From Psychrobacter immobilis (GTDB taxonomy: Bacteria > Pseudomonadota > Gammaproteobacteria > Pseudomonadales > Moraxellaceae), in contig NZ_CAJGZN010000007.1 of the NCBI RefSeq assembly GCF_904846235.1, positions 62,001 to 126,000 on the forward strand: a stretch of 64,000 nucleotides of DNA, in the 5' to 3' direction. The notes under the pieces are model-generated. The model ran no database searches and had not been told where the DNA came from. It saw only the letters and a list, made by a program, of their open reading frames with translations. Below are positions 48,992 to 57,757 of the stretch, in pieces (position 1 is the stretch's first letter; each line of letters starts with the position of its first letter). The position numbers were made by a program, and so were the translations under genes.

Positions 48992-50635
48992 ATGAGTATG
49001 TCGTTCGGATTGGCGACCACGCTGAGCAACTCACAAAAGCTAACCCCGCAAATGCAGCAAGCCATAAAATTGCTGCAGCTCTCTAGTCTTGAGCTCGCAC
49101 AAGAGGTTCAGGCAAAACTAGATAGTAATCCATTACTTGAACGTATCGAAAACGATGACGAATACGACAGTGGTGACGATGAAATAGAGGAGTGGAGCGA
49201 GCCGTTGACGCTTGATAGCTGGAATCGAAGTAGCAGTGACTCATTCGACTCAGTGCCTACTAGCGGTACAGAGTACAGCGGCGATAGTAGCGATAGCTTC
49301 AGTGATAGTTTGGATAAATTACAACAGCCTAATATCGATGATAGTGCAATAGATGTAGATAGCTATAGCAGTTCTGATGCCGATAGCTTTGACACGGGTA
49401 ACTATGCCTCCACCGCCACGGGCTCTGGCAATAGTAGGGGTGATGAAGATTTTGATAGTTACCAAGGCGGTACTTCGTCCACCATTCAAGATCATGTGCG
49501 CTGGCAGCTGAACTTTAAGCGTCTATCAGAGGCCGATACGCTGATTGCAGAGTATTTAATAGACTCCATGGATGACATGGGCTTTATTCGAATTGATATA
49601 GATGAGCTGCTACAGAGCTTTGATACGATGGCAAGTTTCTATCAATGGGATGAGCGCGTTGAAAAAGAAGAAGTCTTGACGGTATTACGTATTATCCAGT
49701 CCTGTGATCCAGTTGGCGTAGGGGCGCGTCATTTAAGCGAGTGCTTATCGATTCAGCTATCTAAGCTAGATGCCCGCACCGAATACCTACAAGAAGCCCA
49801 AGCGCTGCTATCAGCGAGCGAGCATTTAGTCAGTAATAATATTAAAGCACTGACTGAACGCACAGGGCTTGCACCAGAATACATCACACCTGCACTTACA
49901 CTACTACGTACCTTGAACGCTTCGCCAGGGCTGCTGTTTCAGTCTAGCCAGCCTGACTATGCTCAGCCGCCTGAGAGCTATGATATTCCAGATGTGTTGG
50001 TCACACCTATTAGAAACAATAAGGCGACAAGTAACTCTGAAGCAGAAGAAGATGGTTGGTATGTACGCCTCAATCCAGACACCCTACCAAAGCTACGCGT
50101 AAACCAAGAATATGCCAACTTGGTCAAGCGCGGCGATGACAGCCCTGACAATCAATATCTGCGCGAAAACCTTACCGATGCTCGACTGTTTATTCGTAGT
50201 ATCGAAGAGCGCAATCAAAACTTACTCAAAGTAGCGACTAGCATTGTACGCTATCAACAAGAGTTCCTGCAGCATGGTGCAACCGCCATGCAACCCCTAA
50301 TATTAAAGGCAATTGCTGAAGAAGTTGACTTGCATGAGTCGACAGTCTCACGCCTTACCACCAGTAAAACCATCTTGACGCCGCAAGGATTGTTTTCTTT
50401 GAAACACTTCTTCTCCTCTCACGTAAGTAGTGCTGATGGAGATATCTCATCGACCGCTATCAGTGCCATGATCAAAAAGCTCATCGCTGACGAAGATCCC
50501 AAAAAACCATTGTCAGATAGTCGTATCAAAGATGAGCTGTTAGCAGATGGTATCGATATAGCCAGAAGAACCGTCGCCAAATATCGTGAAGCAATGAATA
50601 TTGGCTCGTCTACTCAGCGCAAACAGAAATACTAA
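48992..50635 (+). CDS. rpoN: RNA polymerase sigma-54 factor
   Basis: Sigma factor for enhancer-dependent promoters. Region I (residues ~4-48) is Gln/Leu-rich (LTPQMQQAIKLLQLSSLELAQEVQ). Region II (about 54-160) is unusually long, acidic and Ser/Asp-rich. The core-binding domain follows and the C-terminus has the RpoN box ARRTVAKYR. With 547 aa it exceeds E. coli RpoN by ~70, mostly in region II. The ATG at 48992 is chosen because the family start is MxxSFGL-like; upstream TTG at 48887 is rejected. hpf follows, as usual. Confidence 0.94.
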   Translation: MSMSFGLATTLSNSQKLTPQMQQAIKLLQLSSLELAQEVQAKLDSNPLLERIENDDEYDSGDDEIEEWSEPLTLDSWNRSSSDSFDSVPTSGTEYSGDSSDSFSDSLDKLQQPNIDDSAIDVDSYSSSDADSFDTGNYASTATGSGNSRGDEDFDSYQGGTSSTIQDHVRWQLNFKRLSEADTLIAEYLIDSMDDMGFIRIDIDELLQSFDTMASFYQWDERVEKEEVLTVLRIIQSCDPVGVGARHLSECLSIQLSKLDARTEYLQEAQALLSASEHLVSNNIKALTERTGLAPEYITPALTLLRTLNASPGLLFQSSQPDYAQPPESYDIPDVLVTPIRNNKATSNSEAEEDGWYVRLNPDTLPKLRVNQEYANLVKRGDDSPDNQYLRENLTDARLFIRSIEERNQNLLKVATSIVRYQQEFLQHGATAMQPLILKAIAEEVDLHESTVSRLTTSKTILTPQGLFSLKHFFSSHVSSADGDISSTAISAMIKKLIADEDPKKPLSDSRIKDELLADGIDIARRTVAKYREAMNIGSSTQRKQKY

Positions 50636-50994
50636 TTATCTAAGCTCATCTTTCTATAAGGTTAATGGCTACCTGTCTGTATAGTGTAATACAGATATAA
50701 AAAATAAAATTTTTTGATTATATAGAAACCAAGTAGAAATAATAGGTATTGTTACACTTAATTACAATTTAATGGCTTGCTACTGGGCGATTTTCATGAC
50801 AAATTAGAGTCATACCAACAACGAAAACCAAGTGCCGATTTATAGTATTTATTTACAATTAATAAAGGAGACGATAAAAGGATACGTCGACACATTACTA
50901 GAGGCATTGGAGTAGTTATTGGTAAGGCAGGATGACAAAAGCAAGAATGCTACCTCATCTGTTGATTGTAAGTTACAAATAAAAGGACAACAAT
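50636..50994. other. Intergenic region between rpoN and hpf
   Basis: 359 bp, AT-rich. No convincing terminator. The long gap suggests hpf has its own promoter. AAAAGGACA before the hpf ATG is clear. Confidence 0.4.
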
Positions 50995-51375
50995 ATGAAT
51001 GTTTCTATCAGTGGTCATCATATCAGCGTTACAGAAGCTATGGACACAGCAGTACGCGAGAAGCTTGAAAAAGTAGAGCGTCACTTCGATCAGATACAAA
51101 GTATTCAAGTGATTTTATCGTTAGACAATAGCGGTACTAGTGACGGCGGTAAAAAGAGCCATAAAGCTGAAGCAATTATGCGTGTCTCGGGTCAAGAAAT
51201 GTTTGTCCAAGCGTATGAAGATGATATGTATAAAGCCATTAATGAAATGGCAGACAAGCTAGATAGACAAGTACGTAAGTACAAAACCCGTCAAGAGCGC
51301 AAAAAGACTCAGGGTGCAGGACGCGATAGTCGCTATCAGGATCTAACCCCTGCAGAAGCAGTACCAGCAGCATAG
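50995..51375 (+). CDS. hpf: Ribosome hibernation-promoting factor
   Basis: Binds the decoding centre and helps form inactive 100S ribosomes in stationary phase. The 126-aa short form starts MNVSISGHHISVTEAM and has the conserved EKLEKVERHFDQIQ and MYKAINEMADKLDRQVRKYKTR, with a ~20-aa tail. It follows rpoN, the standard context. AAAAGGACAAC precedes the ATG. Confidence 0.93.
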   Translation: MNVSISGHHISVTEAMDTAVREKLEKVERHFDQIQSIQVILSLDNSGTSDGGKKSHKAEAIMRVSGQEMFVQAYEDDMYKAINEMADKLDRQVRKYKTRQERKKTQGAGRDSRYQDLTPAEAVPAA

Positions 51376-51477
51376 TTCGAGTTTAAAAATTTGAACATTA
51401 TCGTTACAAGCTAGTGAAAGTAGACTAAGAGAATAAAAAATTTATAAGTAGCTACTGCATTAGTTTGTAATTGACAT

Positions 51478-51518
51478 AAAAAAAGACCTCTAACGTGTAA
51501 TACGTTGAGGTCTTTTTT
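51478..51518. terminator. Convergent terminator, hpf / thiS
   Basis: AAAAAAGACCTC-AACGT and ACGTT-AGGTCTTTTTT form a strong stem with A and T tracts on both sides. Confidence 0.85.
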
Positions 51519-51583
51519 AGCATTAGTAAACTTAGAATGAAAATGAACTAGCTGTCAGCTCAAGCTTATCTGTCTAAACATTA

Positions 51584-51784
51584 TTAACCACCGCCGACGG
51601 CTTGTACTACTTCTATATTCATACCTTCTACGATACGCAGTTGAGCAAGCTCGCTTTTTGGCATCAACTCGCCGTCTACTTCTACAGCGTAACGACCTTG
51701 GCTAAGACCAAGCTCATTGATAACCAGTTGCACAGTCTGATGAGTGGTTTGCAAGCTTTTACCATTGACACTAATGGTGCTCAT
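51584..51784 (-). CDS. thiS: Sulfur carrier protein ThiS
   Basis: A 66-aa ubiquitin-fold carrier that donates sulfur, as a C-terminal thiocarboxylate, to thiazole synthesis for thiamine. The C-terminus IEVVQAVGGG ends in the required Gly-Gly. AAGGAGTAT is a strong ribosome-binding site. Usually thiG follows; here the next element downstream is a terminator, so thiS stands alone. Confidence 0.9.
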   Translation of the reverse strand: MSTISVNGKSLQTTHQTVQLVINELGLSQGRYAVEVDGELMPKSELAQLRIVEGMNIEVVQAVGGG

Positions 51785-51910
51785 ATTAAATACTCCTTAA
51801 TGTTTTAAAATTCCTGTTTATCTGCTATTCACTGCGTATCCTTTGCTTTATTACTGATAGTTTGTCGCAGCTGATGCAAAGAGCTAACAATAACTATTCT
51901 ATTAAACAGC

Positions 51911-52285
51911 TCAGCTAACTGGGTCCTTCAATCGAAAAGCAGAGACGGCCAACCATAGCCAACCTGTAATCATAAGAACGCCGCCAATAGGCGTAATCGC
52001 ACCGAACCAACGCGGTGCACCAAGCGTCATGGCATACAAACTACCAGAAAAAATGATAATACCAATTTGTAGTAACCAAGCAGTCGTCTGAGTAATATAT
52101 TTTAAACGAATTAGCAGACCGACAAGCAATAATCCTAGCGTATGTACGAACAAATACAGCGTTGCCGTATGCCACCATTCAAGTTGTTGGATGCTGACGC
52201 GGCCTTCTAGACCATGCGCACCAAATGCACCTAAGGCCACGGCGATAGCCATATTAATTGCTGCAATACCGATCCAATTTAACAT
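51911..52285 (-). CDS. DUF423 membrane protein
   Basis: A 124-aa inner-membrane protein with about four hydrophobic segments. AVALGAFGAHGL, TATLYLFVHTLGLLLVGLL and the C-terminal GGVLMITGWLWLAVSAFRLK match the DUF423 (YgdD-type) family, function unknown. It starts 24 bp after rpoH on the same strand and is probably co-transcribed with it. Confidence 0.87.
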   Translation of the reverse strand: MLNWIGIAAINMAIAVALGAFGAHGLEGRVSIQQLEWWHTATLYLFVHTLGLLLVGLLIRLKYITQTTAWLLQIGIIIFSGSLYAMTLGAPRWFGAITPIGGVLMITGWLWLAVSAFRLKDPVS

Positions 52286-52309
52286 TGAACAACTCGTATC
52301 ATCTTAAGG

Positions 52310-53335
52310 CTACTGAATATCATCTGGCAAAATCACACTATCAATGGTCATCGCATCACGAATCTTGTCCATGGCATTTTTCTCGATCTGACGGACTCGC
52401 TCAGCTGAGATAGAGTAAACCGCAGCTAACTCATGCAAGGTGGATTTTTGCTCAGACAACCAGCGCTGCTCAACGATATCACGCGAACGATCATCTAAAG
52501 TGCCCATAGCCGCAATGAGTGCTGATGAGTTGTTTTCTTCCCAATCCGCTTCCTCTAACTGCTCAGCTGGATCAATCCCATCTTCCAAAAATAGCTGAGG
52601 GGCATAGCGGCCATCATCATCGTCGCTTGACTGCGCCTCAAACGAAGCATCATAAGAAGTCAGACGTGATTCCATCTCTAACACTTGCTTGCGCGTAACA
52701 TTCAAGTCATTAGCAATAGCGTCCGCTTCTTCTAGTGTCAGCTGATTATTGGTCTTCTTAAGGCTACGCAAGTTAAAGAACAGTTTACGATGAGCCTTGG
52801 TAGTCGCAACTTTCACAATACGCCAGTTGCGAATCACAAACTCATGAATTTCAGCTTTAATCCAATGTACGGCAAACGATACTAGACGTACGCCTTTGTT
52901 CGGGTCAAAACGTTTGACGGCTTTCATCAATCCTAAGTTACCTTCTTGGATTAAATCTGCTTGCGGCAATCCGTAACCCGAGTAGCTACGTGCGATATGA
53001 ATTACAAAACGTAGATGCGACATCACCAGTAGACGAGCAGCTTCGACATCACCTTCATCATAATAGCGGTGTGCCAGCTCCTGCTCTTGTACCGGCGTTA
53101 GGATTGGGATTTGATGGACAGTATTGATATATGCACCCAAGTTGACCCCTGGCGCTGACAGGTGAGTTGGCATAGCTGGTACTAAGTCACGCGTACTGGT
53201 ATTGCCCAATGCACTCGCGTCATAAGGTGGTCGCTGAGCAGCGGCCTTTAGTGCAGCATCGCGCGCATCGTTTTTTATAGGAGCTGAGCCATCTTTTTTA
53301 TTTGTATTTACAGCATCAGTAGAAGTATTAGCCAT
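52310..53335 (-). CDS. rpoH: RNA polymerase sigma-32 (heat shock) factor
   Basis: Directs heat-shock gene transcription. The 341-aa protein has region 2 (GYGLPQADLIQEGNLGLMKAV…SFAVHWIKAEIHEFVIRNW), the RpoH-specific box AHRKLFFNLRSLKK (181-194) and a C-terminal region 4 ending with SAERVRQIEKNAMDK. An N-terminal extension of about 45 residues is absent from E. coli RpoH. ATG at 53335 with AAGG 8 bases upstream is chosen over a TTG at 53365. Confidence 0.94.
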   Translation of the reverse strand: MANTSTDAVNTNKKDGSAPIKNDARDAALKAAAQRPPYDASALGNTSTRDLVPAMPTHLSAPGVNLGAYINTVHQIPILTPVQEQELAHRYYDEGDVEAARLLVMSHLRFVIHIARSYSGYGLPQADLIQEGNLGLMKAVKRFDPNKGVRLVSFAVHWIKAEIHEFVIRNWRIVKVATTKAHRKLFFNLRSLKKTNNQLTLEEADAIANDLNVTRKQVLEMESRLTSYDASFEAQSSDDDDGRYAPQLFLEDGIDPAEQLEEADWEENNSSALIAAMGTLDDRSRDIVEQRWLSEQKSTLHELAAVYSISAERVRQIEKNAMDKIRDAMTIDSVILPDDIQ

Positions 53336-53413
53336 ATTCTTGACCTTGGTTAAATAGTTAAGCAAATAGTCAGATAAAAATCTTTATGATTTAATTGTAA
53401 AGGATAGCAGCGC

Positions 53414-53869
53414 TTAGTTGCTATCAGTTTTGGTAATGATGAAGTGATATATTGTAGCGAAACGCTGTAATGATGTGCCATCAGCTGACGAGTGGTCAGT
53501 AACTTCATTGACCACTAGTTCCAAATAATCTGCCGACTGTGATTGCTGGCTTTGTCGACAGAATGCTGTGATATCAGCTTGTGAGTTAGGGTCGGTTGCA
53601 ACCACGTACAGCGACTCACCAACTGTTACGTCACGTAATGCCACTTTAGTTTTTAACAATGGCATCGGACATGCAAGACCGCGTCCATCAACGAAACCTT
53701 TTATATTGAGTTCAGATTGCGCTATAGCTACATCATCTGAATTATGACTTTCAGTCGGTAGCAGCTCTAATAAACTCGCAATATCGTTCTGCTGTGCATC
53801 AGTCAAACTCGCTGATAATTGCATAAAGTGCGACATACGTTCGATGACTAATTCACTAGCAGCGGGCAT
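53414..53869 (-). CDS. TusA-domain sulfurtransferase
   Basis: A 151-aa protein with a TusA-like sulfur carrier domain in its C-terminal two-thirds: VDGRGLACPMPLLKTKVAL carries the catalytic Cys in CPMPLLK, and VVATDPNSQADITAFCRQ follows. The first ~55 residues are an extra segment with no recognised motif, unlike the ~80-aa E. coli TusA. It lies 78 bp upstream of rpoH and may be co-transcribed. Target (tRNA thiolation or other) is unknown. Confidence 0.83.
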   Translation of the reverse strand: MPAASELVIERMSHFMQLSASLTDAQQNDIASLLELLPTESHNSDDVAIAQSELNIKGFVDGRGLACPMPLLKTKVALRDVTVGESLYVVATDPNSQADITAFCRQSQQSQSADYLELVVNEVTDHSSADGTSLQRFATIYHFIITKTDSN

Positions 53870-54407
53870 AACTTAGACCTTGTAGATATCTATATTTTAA
53901 TTTGTTCTATTAGTAATAGGCTTTGATATTTAGTACGAACATAATCCAGCAATCATAAATTATGAGGTCGTCATCACAGTCATCTAAACCTACTATCATT
54001 GTTGCTTATTATACCAAATAGACAATGTATAGTTGCAGTTGAATATAATCAACGCTGCGTTCGGTTCACTAGAATCATATAACCAAGAGTTGCCCGATTA
54101 GCAAATGCCCGATTAATAGTTATACGCTTGAGATTTACTGCACAAATAATAGCCCAATGAATAATTACACAGCCATGTTGCGCAATCGTGACGGGTGGCT
54201 AAGTTATTGGTAGTTAAGTGCATTGTAGAATTGACCTTGGATAAACAAGCTCGTATAGTCGAAAAGACGTCGTCAATTATGTTATAGGATATGCACTTGT
54301 ACCATGCTAATAGAACGAAGCGACCTGACAGCAATAACTCTTTAGTAGCCACAAATTTTGCAGGCTTGCCACTTATATTGTCTAAGCAAAAAGGTAAACG
54401 TCATTTT
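53870..54407. other. Intergenic region upstream of the BepA-like gene
   Basis: About 540 bp before the chosen start (420 bp before the alternative start at 54291). It contains a direct repeat GCCCGATTA near 54087 and 54107 and a TATAAT near 54041 without a good -35. No gene seen. Confidence 0.35.
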
Positions 54408-55979
54408 ATGAGTGTAGCTTTGTCACATAGTATCAAGGTAGGGTTGTCAATGATGCTACTAGCCACAGCTAGTGGTGCGCATAGTCGTGAGAGTCAAACA
54501 ATGCCATTTGCTGATAGCTCGTGGCAAGTCACAGATCCGCAAACGCTAGATCTACCAAACCTGCGCGGACAAGGCTTAAGCTTTGCTGAGCAATATCAAA
54601 ATAAAATGCTTGGCGAGTGGTCATTACAGAATATCAATGGCCGCGTCAGAATGGAACATGATCCTTGGGTACAAGAAACGATAAAAGACATGACGTGGCG
54701 TCTCAATGCCCAAGCTCGTCAGCAAGCACCACTTGGCGTCGTTATCATTGATAACCCCAGTATCAATGCCTTTGCAGCGCCTGGCGGCGTAATAGGTATC
54801 AATACTGGAACGATACTGTCAGCTAGTAGCATGGATGAGCTGGCGAGCGTCGTCGCGCATGAAGTTGCGCATATCAGTCAACGACACTACGAAAGCGGCG
54901 CTGACGAACGTAAAAAAGCCTTGCTGATGCAGCTAGGCGGTATGCTAGCCGCGATTGCTGCTTCAGCTGTCGATGGTGATGCCGCTGCGGCTGTGATGAT
55001 GGGCAGTCAAACGGCTTCTATGAATAGCAGCATGGCGTTTAGCCGTAGTAACGAGCGTGAGGCTGACCGAGTAGGGATGCAGATTATGACCCAAGCGGGT
55101 TATGATCCTCGGGCGATGCCACGGTTCTTTGCCACGATGAATCAGCAGAGTCAGTTAAATCAAGTTGAGAATCAATTCTTACCGAGCTTTGTACGCTCAC
55201 ATCCTCTGAGTAATGAGCGGTTGAGCGAGTCACAAAGTCGCGCTCAGCAGTATCCAGCGCTCTCATTGAGCCAGCAGCAGCGCCATCAAGCATTGTTTGA
55301 TTTGTTGTATTGGCGTGTGCAAGTGACTGGTAAACACGCATCCGAAGTGACGTTGACAACGGCCGCCAAAAACAGTCTTGGAGCCAAACTTGCGCTAATG
55401 CATTGGTATGGAGAGCAGCAGCGTTTTACAGATGCCAACAAGGTATTGGCCGAGATAAGTGCGTTATCAAGCACACAGCGTCAGAGTTTAGAGCCTCTAT
55501 TGTCGATTACGCACAGTCAGTTATTAAGTGAACAAGGTAAGTGGCAACAAACCGTAGATGTCTTAGAGAGCCAACAGCGCCTCTATCCTGAGCGCCGAGA
55601 CTTACGTCTTTATCTGGCCGAAGCGCTGACTAATAGCAATCAACCGATAAAAGCTCAAGCGCTGTTGAAGCCACTAACAGAACAGCAGCCAAGCGATCGT
55701 TATGCATGGCAAAGCTTGCAACTTGCCAATGAAAAACTTGCTAAGACCACTACGTCACCACAGTTAGCCAATATCGCGACGATTAATGCATTGCGCTATC
55801 GCAGTTATGATCAGCTATGGAATGGACGCTATGAGAGTGCGCTGACCTCTTTGACGCAAGCCAAACAGTTGACGGAAAACCTGCAAACCACGGATCAAGC
55901 CAATAGTGCGCGTCCGTTATTGGCCAATATTAATGCAGAACTCAAAGCAATAAAAACCGCCAAAGACTTTAAGCCTTAG
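54408..55979 (+). CDS. BepA-type M48 metalloprotease with TPR domain
   Basis: Periplasmic zinc protease and chaperone family that monitors outer-membrane protein assembly, including LptD. From this start (523 aa) it has a signal peptide ending SGAHS, then HEVAH at residues 151-155 and the third ligand in the SNEREADRVGMQIM helix. The C-terminal half is TPR-like (LAEALTNSNQPIKAQALLKPL). An ATG at 54291 would add 39 residues ahead of the signal peptide and is disfavoured. It ends in a terminator stem. Confidence 0.88.
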   Translation: MSVALSHSIKVGLSMMLLATASGAHSRESQTMPFADSSWQVTDPQTLDLPNLRGQGLSFAEQYQNKMLGEWSLQNINGRVRMEHDPWVQETIKDMTWRLNAQARQQAPLGVVIIDNPSINAFAAPGGVIGINTGTILSASSMDELASVVAHEVAHISQRHYESGADERKKALLMQLGGMLAAIAASAVDGDAAAAVMMGSQTASMNSSMAFSRSNEREADRVGMQIMTQAGYDPRAMPRFFATMNQQSQLNQVENQFLPSFVRSHPLSNERLSESQSRAQQYPALSLSQQQRHQALFDLLYWRVQVTGKHASEVTLTTAAKNSLGAKLALMHWYGEQQRFTDANKVLAEISALSSTQRQSLEPLLSITHSQLLSEQGKWQQTVDVLESQQRLYPERRDLRLYLAEALTNSNQPIKAQALLKPLTEQQPSDRYAWQSLQLANEKLAKTTTSPQLANIATINALRYRSYDQLWNGRYESALTSLTQAKQLTENLQTTDQANSARPLLANINAELKAIKTAKDFKP

Positions 55980-55986
55980 GCGGTTA
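55952..55986 (-). terminator. yqeY terminator overlapping the end of the BepA-like gene
   Basis: Minus-strand arms ACCGCC and GGCGGTTTTT with an inner AAGGCTT/AGTCTT pairing. It lies over the last codons and stop of the plus-strand protease gene. Confidence 0.7.
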
Positions 55987-56021
55987 TTTGTACAGATTAG
56001 CCTGCCAATCAATAGCAAGTG

Positions 56022-56471
56022 CTAGCCTTGTAGCGCATCTTTGACCATTTTAGAAATCAAAGCAGGATCAGCACGGCCAGCTGTTTTGTTCTTTAAGACA
56101 CCCATGACGCTGCCCATATCGCGCATAGACGTAGCACCTTGCTCAGCGATTTCAGCATTTACCAATGCCATGATCTCGTCTTGATTCATTTGCTGCGGCA
56201 TAAACTCGTTGATAATATCAATCTCAAACTGCTCTTTGGTGGCTAAGTCATCACGGCCATTTTCTGTAAAAATAGTTAGTGACTCTTGGCGCTGCTTTAG
56301 CTGTTTTTGCAAGACTTCTAATACTTGGGCATCATCAAGCTCTGTCTGACGGTCAATCTCGATTTGTTTCACTACTGACTGTACATTGCGCAGTACTTTG
56401 ACGCGCTCAAGCTCACGAGCTTTCATTGAAACTTTGATATTGTCTGATAACGTCTGTTTAAGTTGGCTCAC
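56022..56471 (-). CDS. GatB/YqeY domain protein
   Basis: A 149-aa helical protein of the YqeY family, related to the tail domain of GatB, with the typical MKARELERVKVLRNV, INEFMPQQM and MGSVMGVLKNKTAGRADPALISKMV segments. The exact role is not known. It starts with GTG after AAGGATAATAGCA. It follows rpsU on the same strand, a widespread rpsU-yqeY pair. Confidence 0.9.
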   Translation of the reverse strand: MSQLKQTLSDNIKVSMKARELERVKVLRNVQSVVKQIEIDRQTELDDAQVLEVLQKQLKQRQESLTIFTENGRDDLATKEQFEIDIINEFMPQQMNQDEIMALVNAEIAEQGATSMRDMGSVMGVLKNKTAGRADPALISKMVKDALQG

Positions 56472-56599
56472 TGCTATTATCCTTATCGATCTGTTAAATG
56501 CTATTCGTTAGAGGTCGTTTGTTAAATTTTAGAACAAGACCTGCTGATAGTGGTTTTAATAAAAAATTATGTCAGCAGTAATAACAAAAATTGTAGCAT

Positions 56600-56637
56600 A
56601 AAAAACGCCACTGATATCGATTGATAACAGTGGCGTT
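56600..56637 (-). terminator. rpsU terminator
   Basis: Minus-strand stem AACGCCACTG / CAGTGGCGTTTTTT between rpsU and yqeY. Some read-through to yqeY is possible. Confidence 0.8.
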
Positions 56638-56673
56638 AGTGTAGCGCTTGTACTTAGCTAATCAGATTACTGA

Positions 56674-56889
56674 TTAGTACATACGAGTGGTACGAATAGT
56701 TTCGCGTTGTAACTTCTTCTTATAACGCTTTACGGCAGCAGCTTTTTTACGCTTACGTACTTGCGTTGGTTTTTCATAAAACTCACGCTTACGTACGTCT
56801 GATAATACACCAGCTTTTTCACAAGCACGTTTGAAACGACGAATAGCGATATCAACTGGTTCGTTTTCTTTAACCTTAACTGCAGGCAT
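56674..56889 (-). CDS. rpsU: 30S ribosomal protein bS21
   Basis: Small, basic 71-aa ribosomal protein. [27 protein letters not shown] is the standard bS21 start, followed by an Arg/Lys-rich C-terminus. GAGGAGT is a strong ribosome-binding site. The common rpsU-dnaG-rpoD order is not seen; yqeY follows and dnaG is not in the window. Confidence 0.97.
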
Positions 56890-57260
56890 GAAGACTCCTC
56901 GATTAGGATGAGATATAAGGGCATTAGTTTGGCTGTGTATTAGTATTTAGCCGTAATATCTCAAGATTACAGGCATCAGCTCAAACTAGGACAATTCTCA
57001 CGCATTAGCGTAAGGGCAGGTATTTTAATAAAAAATACCAACAAAGTCAATGATTTTAAGCATTTATTGCCGATAAGGTATTCAATTAGATAGCTATTTG
57101 AATTTGGCTCTCAAACTATGAATTCGACATATATACAACGCTTTATCAATAAAAAATCCCTACCGTCTATAACGGTTTGATTGGAGTTTATGCTATGATA
57201 ATTCCCATATTATAGTAAGCCTATGAACCGTTTTGTGTGTATTTTATTGAGGATGTTGGA
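56890..57260. other. Divergent region between rpsU and a lipoprotein gene
   Basis: 371 bp, AT-rich, no gene. It should hold divergent promoters; candidate -10 TATTAT near 57208, none with a strong -35. GAGG before 57261 marks the lipoprotein start. Confidence 0.4.
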
Positions 57261-57632
57261 ATGAAAAAAACAGTATTTAACACGGCATTAAGCACCGCAC
57301 TTATCGTAGCTTTAGGTGTGAGCGTGAGCGCTTGTAGTGGCGGTGAAGAGCATGAAGAAGTAATGGCAATCGATCGCGTTGACGAAGCTGCTGAGCTTGC
57401 CATCAAAAATGCGCCACCAGCTGAAGAAATGGAGTTCCCAGAGACAGCACCAATGCCAGCAGCTGATGCAGCGGGTACAGAAGCTGACGCTACGGCTACT
57501 GCCGAAGCAGGAACGGCTGACGCTGATACTGCAGAAGCCGCAGCTACCGATAGTACGGATACAGCCGCTGCTCCTACTGACAGCGCTGATATGGCGGCTA
57601 CTGACGATACAGCTGCAGCCACTGCTGAGTAA
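57261..57632 (+). CDS. Ala/Glu/Thr-rich lipoprotein
   Basis: A 123-aa protein not of a family I recognise. The signal peptide ends in lipobox SVSAC (Cys25). The rest is low-complexity, acidic and rich in Ala, Asp, Glu and Thr, with runs like TADADTAEAAATDSTD; no folded domain is evident. GAGGATGTTGGA precedes the ATG. It resembles the N-terminal half of the next gene's product in lipobox and linker composition. It may be a spacer-type or structural lipoprotein. Confidence 0.65.
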   Translation: MKKTVFNTALSTALIVALGVSVSACSGGEEHEEVMAIDRVDEAAELAIKNAPPAEEMEFPETAPMPAADAAGTEADATATAEAGTADADTAEAAATDSTDTAAAPTDSADMAATDDTAAATAE

Positions 57633-57757
57633 TTTAGTGGTCAATGGACTATTAGCTCAATTGAATATTAAGCAGTCGTTGGTCGTATACGTAAGTACTT
57701 TAAGCTGATATAACGTATCACTAATTGATTGCAGACTGATTAAGTAAGGATAAAACC

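Noticed and set aside
57221-57644. Antisense Ser/Ala-rich frames opposite the lipoprotein genes
   Set aside because: They are mirror images of the Ala/Thr/Glu-rich codon runs on the plus strand and have no start signals.
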